Assembly: GCA_000526575.1 (NCBI GenBank)
Contig: JAGI01000002.1
Location: 1,674,001 to 1,738,000 of the forward strand
Source: Clostridium sp. 12(A)
GTDB taxonomy: Bacteria; Bacillota; Clostridia; Lachnospirales; Lachnospiraceae
DNA: 64,000 bases
Direction of reading: 5' to 3'
This document shows, one piece after another, positions 17,306-25,618 of the stretch (position 1 is its first letter; each line of letters opens with the position of its first letter). The notes under the pieces were generated by a model. The model made no database searches and was not told the DNA's origin. It saw only the letters and a list, made by a program, of their open reading frames with translations. The position numbers and the translations under genes are program-made.

Positions 17306-17653
17306 CTAAACATTAGCATCTGTAGCAAAAGCTTCTGAGCCCATCGGAGAAATAGTGACATAAAGGCGCAGCACATCGTCGCCTATATTTATGACCTGCA
17401 AGCTTTCCTGACCATCAACCTGCATTAATTCACCTACCTGTAAAGAGGTCTCTTTACCGTCCGTGACAACCTTAGCATTGCCCTCCATGACCTGTAAGAA
17501 TAGAGTTGATTCCATATGGGTGTGTCCTGGTAGTATTTCTCCTTTTGCTATGTTTAGAACAAAGGCAATCACATCATTGCTTTTGTATAGCATTCTTTTT
17601 GCTATTTTTCCTTCTGGCTCATGAAAATAATCATTAAAAACATATTTGTTCAT
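17306..17653 (-). CDS. Small cupin-domain protein
   Basis: A 115-residue single-domain cupin. Motif 1 is seen as PGHTHMESTLFLQVMEG, with two of the usual metal His, and motif 2 as VGELMQVDGQESLQVIN, where His is replaced. Metal binding may therefore be altered. Function unknown; small cupins often bind small ligands or isomerise sugars. It is alone, convergent with the upstream gene. Confidence 0.75.
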   Translation of the reverse strand: MNKYVFNDYFHEPEGKIAKRMLYKSNDVIAFVLNIAKGEILPGHTHMESTLFLQVMEGNAKVVTDGKETSLQVGELMQVDGQESLQVINIGDDVLRLYVTISPMGSEAFATDANV

Positions 17654-17895
17654 AGGTAAATCCTCCTTTAACTTAAGTTTATTTTTTAGAGTATTCCAAC
17701 TATAGTATACAATAAATAACTTACTTCATGCAAATAAAAACATTTCACAAATTATATCTGAGTTAGGTTTAATATTATTCACACATCACGGGGCGTTCTC
17801 GGCTTTTTCTATTAATAAATGTTGAATGACGATATTCATATAGGAATGTATAAATAACTTAACAAAATACATATATCTTTCCTTTATTATACAAT

Positions 17896-17926
17896 GGACT
17901 TGTGTCAATAACGTAGACACAAGTCC
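17896..17926 (-). terminator. Hairpin at the end of the radical-SAM operon
   Basis: Perfect 11-bp arms (17896-17906, 17916-17926), 44 nt after the last stop of the RiPP operon. The T-run is weak. The rest of 17654-17890 has no gene that I can see. Confidence 0.6.
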
Positions 17927-17969
17927 AATATAAAATATTATTCAATTTATTAATGATGCCATTTTACTA

Positions 17970-19283
17970 TTACCTCTGACAATTGGAGTAAAGCAGAAGT
18001 CTCTCATCAAATTTAAATTTAGTCAGGCATTTATATGGTTTCTCGTATATCTGCCGTCTTGGACAGCGCCCCAGACAAATCGGCAGCAAGGAACAAGTCT
18101 TACAGTCCGTAATATTCCATGGATCAAATCCCTGGTATTCATTTGGCTGATATTCATCCATGTGATCCAGTGTTGCTTTTACATCCGGACCTTGCCCAGT
18201 CTCTGGCACACAATGGTAGATATTACCGGATGGGTCAATCGAGTAGCTGTTTTCCGTAACAGTAGCGCAGGGGTATAGCTGTGGCATCGGATAGCTGTAG
18301 ACGGTAAACCCCTGTTTAAATATATATTCTTTAAAATCCAGATCAAATTCCAGGTATTCTTCGGTAGTTAAACAAGAGTGAGGAATACAATCTACAATGC
18401 CGTTTTTACCCTCTAAAAGTCCCAACCTTAAATCGATCCGATCATCAACTAAATCATGCTTTTTCAACTCATCAACGACATAATAAGCCTCTTTATAGTT
18501 ATCCCGGTCAATATTAATTCTAACACAAAGATGTTTTAACTGCTTTATCAGATATGGAATTTGAGTATAAATTCTGTCATAAAATTGAATTCCTTTTTCA
18601 AGGGAAATTCCTTTATGCCTTGCAAAGGTTTCTGGAGTACCATCTAATGTTATCTGCATATTTGTAATATGTAAGTGCTTTAATCGGCTGATATTATCAA
18701 GATTAAGCAAAGAGCCGTTAGTAATGATACCTGCATCATACATAGCATTTTTTTCATTACATATTTGCTGAAAATGCTTTGTTAAATTTTCTATCGTCTG
18801 AAAAGCCATATAAGGCTCTCCGCCAAACCATTGAACCTCCAATAGTCCCCCTTTCACTAATTTATCTTTGACAAGTCCTATTAACTTTTCCTGAGTGCCA
18901 GCAGACATGTCATTGCCTTTTACAGCGTTTTTCTCAAAGCAGTAAGAGCAGGAAAAATTACATCTCATAGTCGGTGATAGTACCAAGACCAGACGTTTAT
19001 TATTATGGATATTCTCTAAGTATTTCTGATGCTCCGCTTCTATTTCATCAAAATCTGCAGGTACTAGAAATGCTTGTGACGCAAGAAGCTCTATCAATTC
19101 TTTCTGACTGGCAGTCCCTGTTTCTTTCACCGAATCGAAAATTTCCTGTATTACAGTAAATTGTTTTGGTGTGAATTTTAATAATTTTCCGTTAATGCTT
19201 GAAAATAGAAGTACATTATCCTTTACCTTATAAATACTGGTAAAGGCAGAGCATTTCCATGTTATCTGGTCACTGATTGTCAT
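17970..19283 (-). CDS. Radical SAM/SPASM peptide maturase (second maturase)
   Basis: A 437-residue radical SAM enzyme. Residues ~15-90 look like a peptide-recognition/PqqD-like region. The [4Fe-4S]-SAM motif is C108-NFS-C112-SY-C115. The core has the VQWFGGEPYMAF and MQITLDGTPETFARHKG motifs typical of SPASM maturases. The C-terminal SPASM domain shows C-x(n)-GNIYHC and then CKTCSLLPICLGRC...C, ligands for two auxiliary clusters. Such enzymes make thioether or C-C crosslinks in ribosomal peptides. It lies 19 nt after the other maturase, with a GGGGGG ribosome site. The Cys-rich precursor upstream is the expected substrate. Confidence 0.85.
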   Translation of the reverse strand: MTISDQITWKCSAFTSIYKVKDNVLLFSSINGKLLKFTPKQFTVIQEIFDSVKETGTASQKELIELLASQAFLVPADFDEIEAEHQKYLENIHNNKRLVLVLSPTMRCNFSCSYCFEKNAVKGNDMSAGTQEKLIGLVKDKLVKGGLLEVQWFGGEPYMAFQTIENLTKHFQQICNEKNAMYDAGIITNGSLLNLDNISRLKHLHITNMQITLDGTPETFARHKGISLEKGIQFYDRIYTQIPYLIKQLKHLCVRINIDRDNYKEAYYVVDELKKHDLVDDRIDLRLGLLEGKNGIVDCIPHSCLTTEEYLEFDLDFKEYIFKQGFTVYSYPMPQLYPCATVTENSYSIDPSGNIYHCVPETGQGPDVKATLDHMDEYQPNEYQGFDPWNITDCKTCSLLPICLGRCPRRQIYEKPYKCLTKFKFDERLLLYSNCQR

Positions 19284-19302
19284 TTTACATACCCCCCTTT
19301 TG

Positions 19303-20802
19303 TTAATTTAACCTTAACCCAAGTTTCATTTGTTTGTAGCAGTTTGGAGGAGCGTCATATACAGTGCCATACGAAAAGAATGCATTACGATAACAATACC
19401 CCTTTTCCCAGTGACAGGGTTCAAATTCGTCACAGGTCTCACAGATGGTATTCTTAAATTTATCTCTTGGGGGATAAATAAAATCAAGCATTTCTTTTCC
19501 GTTCCATACTTCCATGATAGTTTGGCGGTTTAAGTCTCCTACGTAATAGGATTCTTCCTGTTTCATTTGCTCACAAAGAATGGCTCGCCCATTGGGAGCT
19601 ATACCAAGCATAGTCCAACCACCCCCACAGCCGGAACGGTTTGTCCACACCTGCTTTTTAAGATCCAGTGACCAGTTACCGCCTAAATCCATTTGATTTA
19701 GATCATCACTGATATCGATATCAGGGAACTGGGAATGAATTTTCTCAAGTTGGATTTTAGCCTCATTAATTGCTTCTTCATTCATAAAATATTCATCCTT
19801 ATGCCTAAAGAAGGATCGGGCATACTTTACAAATTGAAATCGCCTTGCACCTCTTGCATAGAAAAATTCAACTATTTTATACATTTGGTCAACATTATAA
19901 GGCATAAGGACCCCCTTAACCTTGGGTGAAATGCCTACTTCCATAAAATTATCAAAGGTTTCCGTTATATTTTTTTTGAAATTGGGATTTCCTGTAATTA
20001 CCTTCACTTTTTCATCATCCCATGCATCTACGCTTAGCTGAACTTTCCGCTCACCCACGTACCTGACTTTATTCTTAAAACCAGCATCCATTAAACGTCT
20101 AACATGCTCTTTTGTAAAATGGCCTTTAGTGGATAACAAAAATAGAATGTCATTTTTTACTAATTCCTCTAAGAAATCAATGCCGTCTTTTCTGGCTATC
20201 ACATCCCCTCCATCAAGGGAAATAAGCTTAATATCCAATGCCTTCATTTGCTGTATAATCTTTTTCCAATTCTCCAGGGACATTTCTGGTTCTCTTTTTC
20301 TGTGAGCATAACAATAAATACAGTTAGTCTGACATTGGTCCGTAAAAAAAGCCATGAGGCAGATAGGCGTCTTAAGACGTTTTTTATTTCTAATATCCAA
20401 AGAACGATCTCGAAATTTATCTGCGGAAACAATAAATTCTCTTGGATCATAACTACATGATTGAGTAATTGGTTCATCGGACATAAGATAAAGTCCATCT
20501 TTTCCAATACCTGATTGTGTCGGATATTTCCGAATGGTAGTATCCAGACTCGTTAAAAGGTCTTCTAGATCCTGTTCACAATTGGGGAAATATTGATTAA
20601 AATCTGCTTTAACATCTGAAAATTTACGGGTTCCATCTAACAAGGAAAGAACAAAACCATAAAAAGGGTTGATCGTAATGAATTTTGATTCTATAAAATC
20701 CAAGGGATAGAGAATAATTTGATCCTCGTCTTTTTTTAAAATAAAATCATTTCTTATTGCAACATATTCTTTAAAACGGATCGGTGATGTTTCCTGTACC
20801 AT
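19303..20802 (-). CDS. Radical SAM/SPASM peptide maturase with N-terminal RRE-like region (first maturase)
   Basis: A 499-residue radical SAM enzyme, long for the family. Residues ~10-90 resemble a PqqD-like precursor-recognition domain (IILYPLDFIESKFITINPF, then LLDGTRKFSDV). The cluster motif is C157-QTN-C161-IY-C164. Later come LISLDGGDV (the GGE-type SAM-binding strand) and VQLSVDAWDDE. The SPASM part has RSGCGGGW...GRAILCEQM, then CETCDEFEPCHW and a final C. Start: AGGAGG 5 nt before ATG. It follows the precursor gene by 172 nt with a strong hairpin between. Confidence 0.82.
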   Translation of the reverse strand: MVQETSPIRFKEYVAIRNDFILKKDEDQIILYPLDFIESKFITINPFYGFVLSLLDGTRKFSDVKADFNQYFPNCEQDLEDLLTSLDTTIRKYPTQSGIGKDGLYLMSDEPITQSCSYDPREFIVSADKFRDRSLDIRNKKRLKTPICLMAFFTDQCQTNCIYCYAHRKREPEMSLENWKKIIQQMKALDIKLISLDGGDVIARKDGIDFLEELVKNDILFLLSTKGHFTKEHVRRLMDAGFKNKVRYVGERKVQLSVDAWDDEKVKVITGNPNFKKNITETFDNFMEVGISPKVKGVLMPYNVDQMYKIVEFFYARGARRFQFVKYARSFFRHKDEYFMNEEAINEAKIQLEKIHSQFPDIDISDDLNQMDLGGNWSLDLKKQVWTNRSGCGGGWTMLGIAPNGRAILCEQMKQEESYYVGDLNRQTIMEVWNGKEMLDFIYPPRDKFKNTICETCDEFEPCHWEKGYCYRNAFFSYGTVYDAPPNCYKQMKLGLRLN

Positions 20803-20925
20803 AATTTCCTCCTAAGGATATTTATTAAGCATTGATTTTTCATCATCATGCGGACATTTCATTGCATTTAATTATATTAACATGTGGCTCTACTAGCTCA
20901 TACATCAATGAAGTAGCCATAAGCA

Positions 20926-20958
20926 GAAAACGACTTATTGTAAGAATAAGTCGTTTTC
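20926..20958 (-). terminator. Strong hairpin between precursor and maturase genes
   Basis: Perfect 14-bp arms (20926-20939, 20945-20958) extended by AGCA/TGCT with a bulge, 17 nt after the precursor stop. The position fits partial termination or mRNA end protection that raises precursor over enzyme levels, as in many RiPP operons. Confidence 0.7.
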
Positions 20959-20974
20959 CTTGCTGTAAGGACTA

Positions 20975-21133
20975 TTACACACAAATCATGCAAGTGCAGG
21001 CAATGCATGTAGGGCAGGATGCTGAAAATGAATCACTGTCATTATCTGCCATAAGGTTTGAATCAACTTTGTTGCATACAAGAAGATCTTTTACTTCCTG
21101 TACCAAATCAGTACTATGTTCCTGTTTCATCAT
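20975..21133 (-). CDS. Cys-rich RiPP precursor peptide (52 aa)
   Basis: A small ORF read on the minus strand. ATG at 21133 has AGGAAG 7 nt upstream; a second ATG follows at once. The leader (residues 1-38) is acidic, MMKQEHSTDLVQEVKDLL, with one Cys (C20). The tail SASCPTCIACTCMICV has five Cys at 40, 43, 46, 48 and 51, giving a C-x2-C-x2-C-x-C-x2-C pattern at the extreme C terminus. It lies between a DUF6765-like gene and two SPASM radical SAM genes on the same strand. The simplest reading is a thioether or other radical-SAM-crosslinked peptide. I do not recognise the family; it does not look like SCIFF. Confidence 0.8.
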   Translation of the reverse strand: MMKQEHSTDLVQEVKDLLVCNKVDSNLMADNDSDSFSASCPTCIACTCMICV

Positions 21134-21232
21134 GTAATCACTTCCTTTCCTAAAATCTTAATTAAATGCATCGTATAGAATCTGATATAAATCAGGAATA
21201 CTTATGCATGAAATTAGCTAATAGAGCCAGAT

Positions 21233-22273
21233 TTAAGTGATTGAAGAATCAACCTGCCGTCTTATTTCATCGGCAAACACGTTATAATAAAAGAAATCTT
21301 CATTCTGCCGTTGTGAGCCTGATTCAATATAATATAATTCATCCTTTACATAATAGAAGGTGATATCGGGGAAAATATTTCTCCAATGGGATTTTAATAC
21401 CTCAACATTGGTTTTCTCCGTTGCTAGCAGACCCCTTTTCAAAAGTGGTGAAAAGGTATTCCAATCTGCATCATCTATTTGATCCTTTCCTCTTATACTA
21501 AGAAGATAATTTAATATTTCTCTTGCAGCAATTAAATATTCCTCCGTATTACTTCTTGTATAACGATAGGAGTACGGATAACTTTCAGTTTCTGAGTTTT
21601 TTAGCAGCATACTAAAGGTGATATTACTGTCATCTGCAGCAGTCAATAAATTGGCGTGTCCAATATGGGGCAATGAGGCACTAACCTGTGGTTTATAAGA
21701 AGTTGTTTTATCAGAATTGTCGTTATTATCTAAACACTGTATTATGTACGAGGTATTTTCCCACCCATTAAAACCAGAAAAAAGTTGATGTGCGTATGAA
21801 TCGGCGAAAGTATGTATTAAAATAGATATTTTTATTAAAGTACTGTGAGCAGGTAATAGGAGATATTCTTTCCGGGCATTCTTTAATAAGTCCTGTAATA
21901 ATGATGGAGTATCCATCTTTACAGGTCTAGTACGGTAATTTTTCCTGTTACTTTTATCAATATTTGTTAGCGGTTTTTCCGTAATAAAGTGAAACGGAAT
22001 CAACATGCTCTTTTGCAACCTTGCATTGCCTGACAAATCTACGGATTGTAATGTGTCAAAGCCTGTTCTCACATTGTTAAAACGCCAGTATTCTCCCGAT
22101 TGTGTTGCAAGGTACCTGGCAAATTCGGGAACATATTGATAGTTTCTTACGCCGTCTAGTACAAAATCATCAACAAATTGTGAATATTTAGCAATTGTTT
22201 GGGCGTCATCGGTATTAAAACCAGCTTTTACTGCAAGAACTTTAACTGCAAAATAATGAAAATTTATATTCAT
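21233..22273 (-). CDS. DUF6765-like protein (possible zinc phospholipase-C-like fold)
   Basis: A 346-residue protein without signal peptide. The start at 22273 (MNINFHYFAVK) has GGAGG 11 nt away; the longer frame starts on that site. The opening NFHYFAVKVLAVKAGF, the YSQFVDD stretch and the later ILIHTFADSYAHQ resemble the DUF6765 family as I remember it. Its His/Asp pattern recalls metal-binding sites of zinc-dependent phospholipase C / S1 nuclease folds. It is the first gene of the operon, 99 nt before the Cys-rich precursor. A role in precursor processing, immunity or membrane action is conjecture. Confidence 0.6.
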   Translation of the reverse strand: MNINFHYFAVKVLAVKAGFNTDDAQTIAKYSQFVDDFVLDGVRNYQYVPEFARYLATQSGEYWRFNNVRTGFDTLQSVDLSGNARLQKSMLIPFHFITEKPLTNIDKSNRKNYRTRPVKMDTPSLLQDLLKNARKEYLLLPAHSTLIKISILIHTFADSYAHQLFSGFNGWENTSYIIQCLDNNDNSDKTTSYKPQVSASLPHIGHANLLTAADDSNITFSMLLKNSETESYPYSYRYTRSNTEEYLIAAREILNYLLSIRGKDQIDDADWNTFSPLLKRGLLATEKTNVEVLKSHWRNIFPDITFYYVKDELYYIESGSQRQNEDFFYYNVFADEIRRQVDSSIT

Positions 22274-22429
22274 TGATTTTCTGACCTCCATAATATTAGG
22301 TTATGTTATAGCTATCCAAAAGTCTTTTAAACTAATGGCGCATTCTTGTCAGTACATTAAGTTATCCTCATTGTAATAACTCTATTGTATTTTTTTATTT
22401 ATACCGTATTTTTTTACTGTCTTTGCATT

Positions 22430-22458
22430 ATAATATCATCTTTATCTCTCGTTGTCAA
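22430..22458 (-). promoter_or_regulatory. Sigma-A promoter of the RiPP operon
   Basis: On the minus strand TTGACA (22458-22453), 17-bp spacer, TATTAT (22435-22430). It gives a leader of ~150 nt before the DUF6765-like gene. Confidence 0.7.
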
Positions 22459-22518
22459 CCTCTATAACTGCAAGATAATACTTTTTTAATAATTCGAGAT
22501 ATAGTAAAGAATAATATA

Positions 22519-22557
22519 TTGACACAGTATCGAAATACCAATATAATGTAAGTTACA
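22519..22557 (+). promoter_or_regulatory. Sigma-A promoter and BlaI-type dyad
   Basis: TTGACA (22519-22524), 17 bp, TATAAT (22542-22547). The dyad TGTAA-G-TTACA (22547-22557) overlaps the -10. TACA/TGTA half-sites are those of BlaI/MecI repressors, so autorepression is likely. A looser ACATA-N7-TATGT dyad follows at 22574-22590. Confidence 0.75.
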
Positions 22558-22606
22558 CTAACAAAATACAAAAACATATTACTTATATGTAGCAGACGGG
22601 AGTTAT

Positions 22607-23008
22607 TTGAAAATTATGGAAACCAAGTTACCAAAAATAAGTGAAAAAGAGAAAGAAATAATGTCTATTTTTTGGCATACTGGCAAATCTATGACTTCTT
22701 CCGCTATTGCTGAAAGCGGTAACGGATTAAGTATTAATACAGTTCAAGCAGCTATGAGAAACTTATTAAAAAAGGGGTATATAAAGGTTGATGATATTGT
22801 ATATAGCGGAACTGTTCTTACAAGAAGCTATATCCCTATAATAAGTGCTGAACAATATGCCGCATACCAATTGCAAACTATGCGTGCAAATACTCTTAAC
22901 TTTTCAACGTTAAATTTTATAGATCATATTGTAAAAAATGATGATACTACCATATTAGATGAATTAGAGGATATTATTAAACGCAAAAAGGAACTGGAGG
23001 ACGATTAA
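22607..23008 (+). CDS. blaI: BlaI/MecI/CopY-family repressor
   Basis: A ~130-residue winged-helix regulator. It has the N-terminal LPKISEKEKEIMSIFWHTGK and the recognition helix region LSINTVQAAMRNLLKKGYI typical of BlaI/MecI. The start is TTG at 22607 (GGGAG 4 nt away) or ATG at 22616 (13 nt away); neither spacing is ideal. It is followed by a BlaR1-like peptidase gene after 1 nt. In the classic system BlaR1 signalling leads to cleavage of BlaI. Confidence 0.88.
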   Translation: MKIMETKLPKISEKEKEIMSIFWHTGKSMTSSAIAESGNGLSINTVQAAMRNLLKKGYIKVDDIVYSGTVLTRSYIPIISAEQYAAYQLQTMRANTLNFSTLNFIDHIVKNDDTTILDELEDIIKRKKELEDD

Positions 23009-23009
23009 T

Positions 23010-24119
23010 ATGTCATTCTCTCTGATTTTAACAAATAGTATGTTTTGTAGTCTTGCATCTCTACTAATATTGCCTCTTCTGAAGCGACCAGAAATCTTGT
23101 ATTTTAAAAAAGGAATTCCAATCTGGACGATTACACTTTTAATTATTGGAAAGATGCTCATACCTTTTGAATTCCCTTTCACATATACACTAGCCTCAAA
23201 AAATATACTGCCTACTATCAACATGATAGGTAGTATAGACTTGATAAAAAGTATTCGTGTCGGTAGTATCCTAGTATATATTTGGATATCCATTTCAGCA
23301 CTACTATTTATATTCATTATTATTAAAGATTTCAAATTAATTCATTTATTATCTATGATACCTGATACAGATAATAAAGAAATTCTTTACAAACTTCTAA
23401 ACATTTGTAATCAAAAGCAAATAAAGCATAAACCTAAGGTCATTCAGTTAGATATTAACAATGGACCATTCGTTGCTGGGTTATGTAATCTTACGATTGT
23501 ATTACCAACAAAATTAACCGAAAATGAAACAAATTTTATTCTTCTACATGAGCTGGAACATTGCAAGCAACATCACAACTTAATAAAAGCTTTTACAGAA
23601 TTAGTAACCATCATTTACTGGTGGAATCCAATAGTTTGGTTACTACATAGAGCAATAATTAGGGCCTTAGAGACACACGCTGATACTAATGTATTACGAA
23701 ATCTAAATTTAAAATCAAGCTTATGCTATTTAGAAACTCTACTAAATGTATCAAAAAGAATGTATAAAAATGAAAGCACTAATTTAGTCCTTCCATTTTC
23801 TTTAAAAGACAATATGATAGAGTACCGTATAAACATGGCATTAAAATACAAATATACTAATAAAGAAAAAAGAATTTCATTTTACTATCTTATACCACTT
23901 GTTATATCATTATGTTTTCTCATAATTTCTTTTTCATTCACTTTTGAGCCATATAATGTAAGTGCCAGAAAAATTTCAGGCACATTTACGATTAAACCTG
24001 ATAATGATTACTTTGTATTACGACAAGATAAATTATATGACCTATACTTAAATGGAAAGTACGTTGCTACAATTACTAGTATTCCAGAAGATTTAAGAAA
24101 CATTAACATACATAAATAA
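23010..24119 (+). CDS. BlaR1/MecR1-like M56 membrane metallopeptidase without penicillin-sensor domain
   Basis: A 369-residue membrane protein. N-terminal hydrophobic segments come near residues 5-20, 33-52 and 78-105. The cytosolic zinc-peptidase motif is HELEHCKQHH around residue 180, with the downstream ALETHAD carrying the third ligand. One more membrane segment lies at ~290-312. The C-terminal extracellular part is only ~55 residues, so the ~250-residue beta-lactam-sensing domain of true BlaR1 is absent. The input signal is therefore unlikely to be a beta-lactam bound in the usual way. Confidence 0.85.
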   Translation: MSFSLILTNSMFCSLASLLILPLLKRPEILYFKKGIPIWTITLLIIGKMLIPFEFPFTYTLASKNILPTINMIGSIDLIKSIRVGSILVYIWISISALLFIFIIIKDFKLIHLLSMIPDTDNKEILYKLLNICNQKQIKHKPKVIQLDINNGPFVAGLCNLTIVLPTKLTENETNFILLHELEHCKQHHNLIKAFTELVTIIYWWNPIVWLLHRAIIRALETHADTNVLRNLNLKSSLCYLETLLNVSKRMYKNESTNLVLPFSLKDNMIEYRINMALKYKYTNKEKRISFYYLIPLVISLCFLIISFSFTFEPYNVSARKISGTFTIKPDNDYFVLRQDKLYDLYLNGKYVATITSIPEDLRNINIHK

Positions 24120-24180
24120 AACTGTGTGCTTTAGTTGTAAGAATTACTTAAATATAATCTAAGAAAGGAGGTATGCTTAT

Positions 24181-24414
24181 ATGAAAAAAATAGTTACATT
24201 TTATTTTATATTGTTTATATGTGTTACGATATCATCAACCATAGGTATAGATGCATTTGCATATGCCCCAGCATATGAGATAAAAACTGAAAATTATTCA
24301 CCACTTTCTGATATAATAGAATGGCGATACAAAACCATCAATGGAAAACTATACAAGAGACAATATAATTGTACCAAAGATCGCTGGATAGGAAACTGGC
24401 AGTTAATTCCCTAA
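24181..24414 (+). CDS. Small secreted protein downstream of BlaI/BlaR1
   Basis: A 77-residue protein with a signal peptide (KKIVTFYFILFICVTISSTIG, cleavage around FAYA) and a mature part ending IIEWRYKTINGKLYKRQYNC then WIGNWQLIP. I have seen similar IEWRYK-NGKLYKR-YN tails on small Lachnospiraceae proteins next to M56/BlaI pairs, but no function is known to me. GGAGG lies 8 nt before ATG. It may be the secreted ligand or target of the system. Confidence 0.6.
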   Translation: MKKIVTFYFILFICVTISSTIGIDAFAYAPAYEIKTENYSPLSDIIEWRYKTINGKLYKRQYNCTKDRWIGNWQLIP

Positions 24415-24951
24415 ATAAATTTCTTTTATATAATTCATATAATCTTGATCCCTTAGCTTTTTCAGAATATATCTGATCATTCCGCTGAACTGGTAATAAA
24501 TCATTTATCTCCTGCACCTTGGTGTGAACACTATATGATACTTATACATCTATTAGGTGTGCAAGTAACAGTTTGTCTTATTGGTTATTAAAACACTTAT
24601 CCGATATAATTGATTTAATAAACATCATTATATTGGAGAGATGTATTTTTATTAAGATTTAGCCACCCACTTAGTGGATGGCTTATACCTGAAACACTCT
24701 GTGAGCTTTACGAGTTCTACACCTCTAAACTACAAAAATAATAGCTAGAAGCCGCTTTTTTTATATAATAAATATAGATTTTGAACAAGGCTTTTTTAAC
24801 CGAATTATTAATGCTCATCTTTGTTACTTGACGCCATAAATACCAATTTATACGCTCTGACTACCCCATATTCTTCGTTAAAAAGCTAAAAAACGAGCCT
24901 CCTCTGCGTACATTCACCCAACGCACTCACTTTATAATTTCTACAGTCATC
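24415..24951. other. Intergenic region without recognised genes
   Basis: No ORF with a ribosome site was found. A short hairpin AGCCACCCAC-ttag-TGGATGGCT (24661-24682) stands out; it resembles subterminal hairpins of IS200/IS605 elements, but nothing else supports an element. Confidence 0.4.
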
Positions 24952-25190
24952 TTATTCTCCCGCCACCATAATATCTAATTTCTTAATTTTGTCCTCATTG
25001 AGAGTGAAATGAAAGTCCAGCGGAACGGGACTACCATCAAAATCACCAGAAATAATAGCAGCCACAACTGTTTCACCACTTTTCTCTATACAATTTATGA
25101 TTTCAGTCATAACATTCGCCGACCTGTTTGCTTCAAGAATATATCCACTGACTGCTTTTGGGTCCATAGTATGTTTTTCGCTCATCAAAA
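24952..25190 (-). pseudogene. Second SnoaL/NTF2-like copy lacking its N-terminal half
   Basis: This frame overlaps the end of the intact SnoaL-like gene in another frame. Its C-terminal half (IINCIEKSGETVVAAIISG, then PVPLDFHFTLNEDKIKKLDI) parallels the end of the intact neighbour (LFLDFHFSMDGDKIARLCNV). The first ~60 residues of the fold are missing. It looks like a tandem duplicate that lost its start, or a fused fragment. Confidence 0.55.
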
Positions 25191-25609
25191 ATATCCGAAG
25201 CATAATAAAAGGCTGCTACCGGCTGCGGCAACGGAATTGCCCTGCTGTTAGAGGAAATGACATTGCAAAGCCGGGCAATTTTATCCCCGTCCATGGAAAA
25301 ATGAAAATCAAGAAACAACGGGTCCGGCAGACCAGCCTTAATGTAATCACCATCACATTTAGCAGTTACAACAATCTCTTTTGCAACTTGAACGGCATTA
25401 ATAACTTCCAGCCTTAGATGTACACCAAAATATTCCCGTTCACACCACTCTTTAATGGCTGGTTTCCCATGATATTCATTTCCTGCATCCATTACGACAG
25501 CATGCTCTGCAAATATGGAAAGAAAGGTCTCAGGGTCGTCCGTGTTTGTTGCCTGAAAATGCATCTCAACAGCTTTAGGTAATTTATTTTTATAGTTTGT
25601 CATATTCAT
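25133..25609 (-). CDS. SnoaL-like / NTF2-fold protein
   Basis: A ~158-residue cytosolic protein. Residues ~8-110 follow the NTF2 cone fold: MHFQATNTDDPETFLSIFAEHAVVMD, GKPAIKEWCEREY, then LDFHFSMDGDKIARL. Such proteins bind or isomerise small hydrophobic ligands or are accessory to SDRs. The last ~35 residues continue into what was probably a downstream copy. It starts 10 nt after the SDR pseudogene, with AGGAG before ATG 25609. The neighbouring SDR is broken, so it may be functionless. Confidence 0.7.
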   Translation of the reverse strand: MNMTNYKNKLPKAVEMHFQATNTDDPETFLSIFAEHAVVMDAGNEYHGKPAIKEWCEREYFGVHLRLEVINAVQVAKEIVVTAKCDGDYIKAGLPDPLFLDFHFSMDGDKIARLCNVISSNSRAIPLPQPVAAFYYASDIFDERKTYYGPKSSQWIYS

Positions 25610-25618
25610 CTTTCTCCT

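Noticed and set aside
20840-20925. 24-codon ORF (MATSLMYELVEPHVNIIKCN...) between precursor and first maturase, as a second precursor
   Set aside because: No ribosome site, starts right in the hairpin, only one Cys.
20975-21133. Thiopeptide precursor (the tail SASCPTCIACTC resembles thiostrepton-type cores)
   Set aside because: No YcaO cyclodehydratase, lantibiotic-type dehydratase or pyridine synthase is near, and the tail has few Ser/Thr to dehydrate. Two SPASM radical SAM enzymes point to another chemistry.
24661-24682. Hairpin as end of an IS200/IS605 element
   Set aside because: No transposase or TnpB text on either side and no second end.
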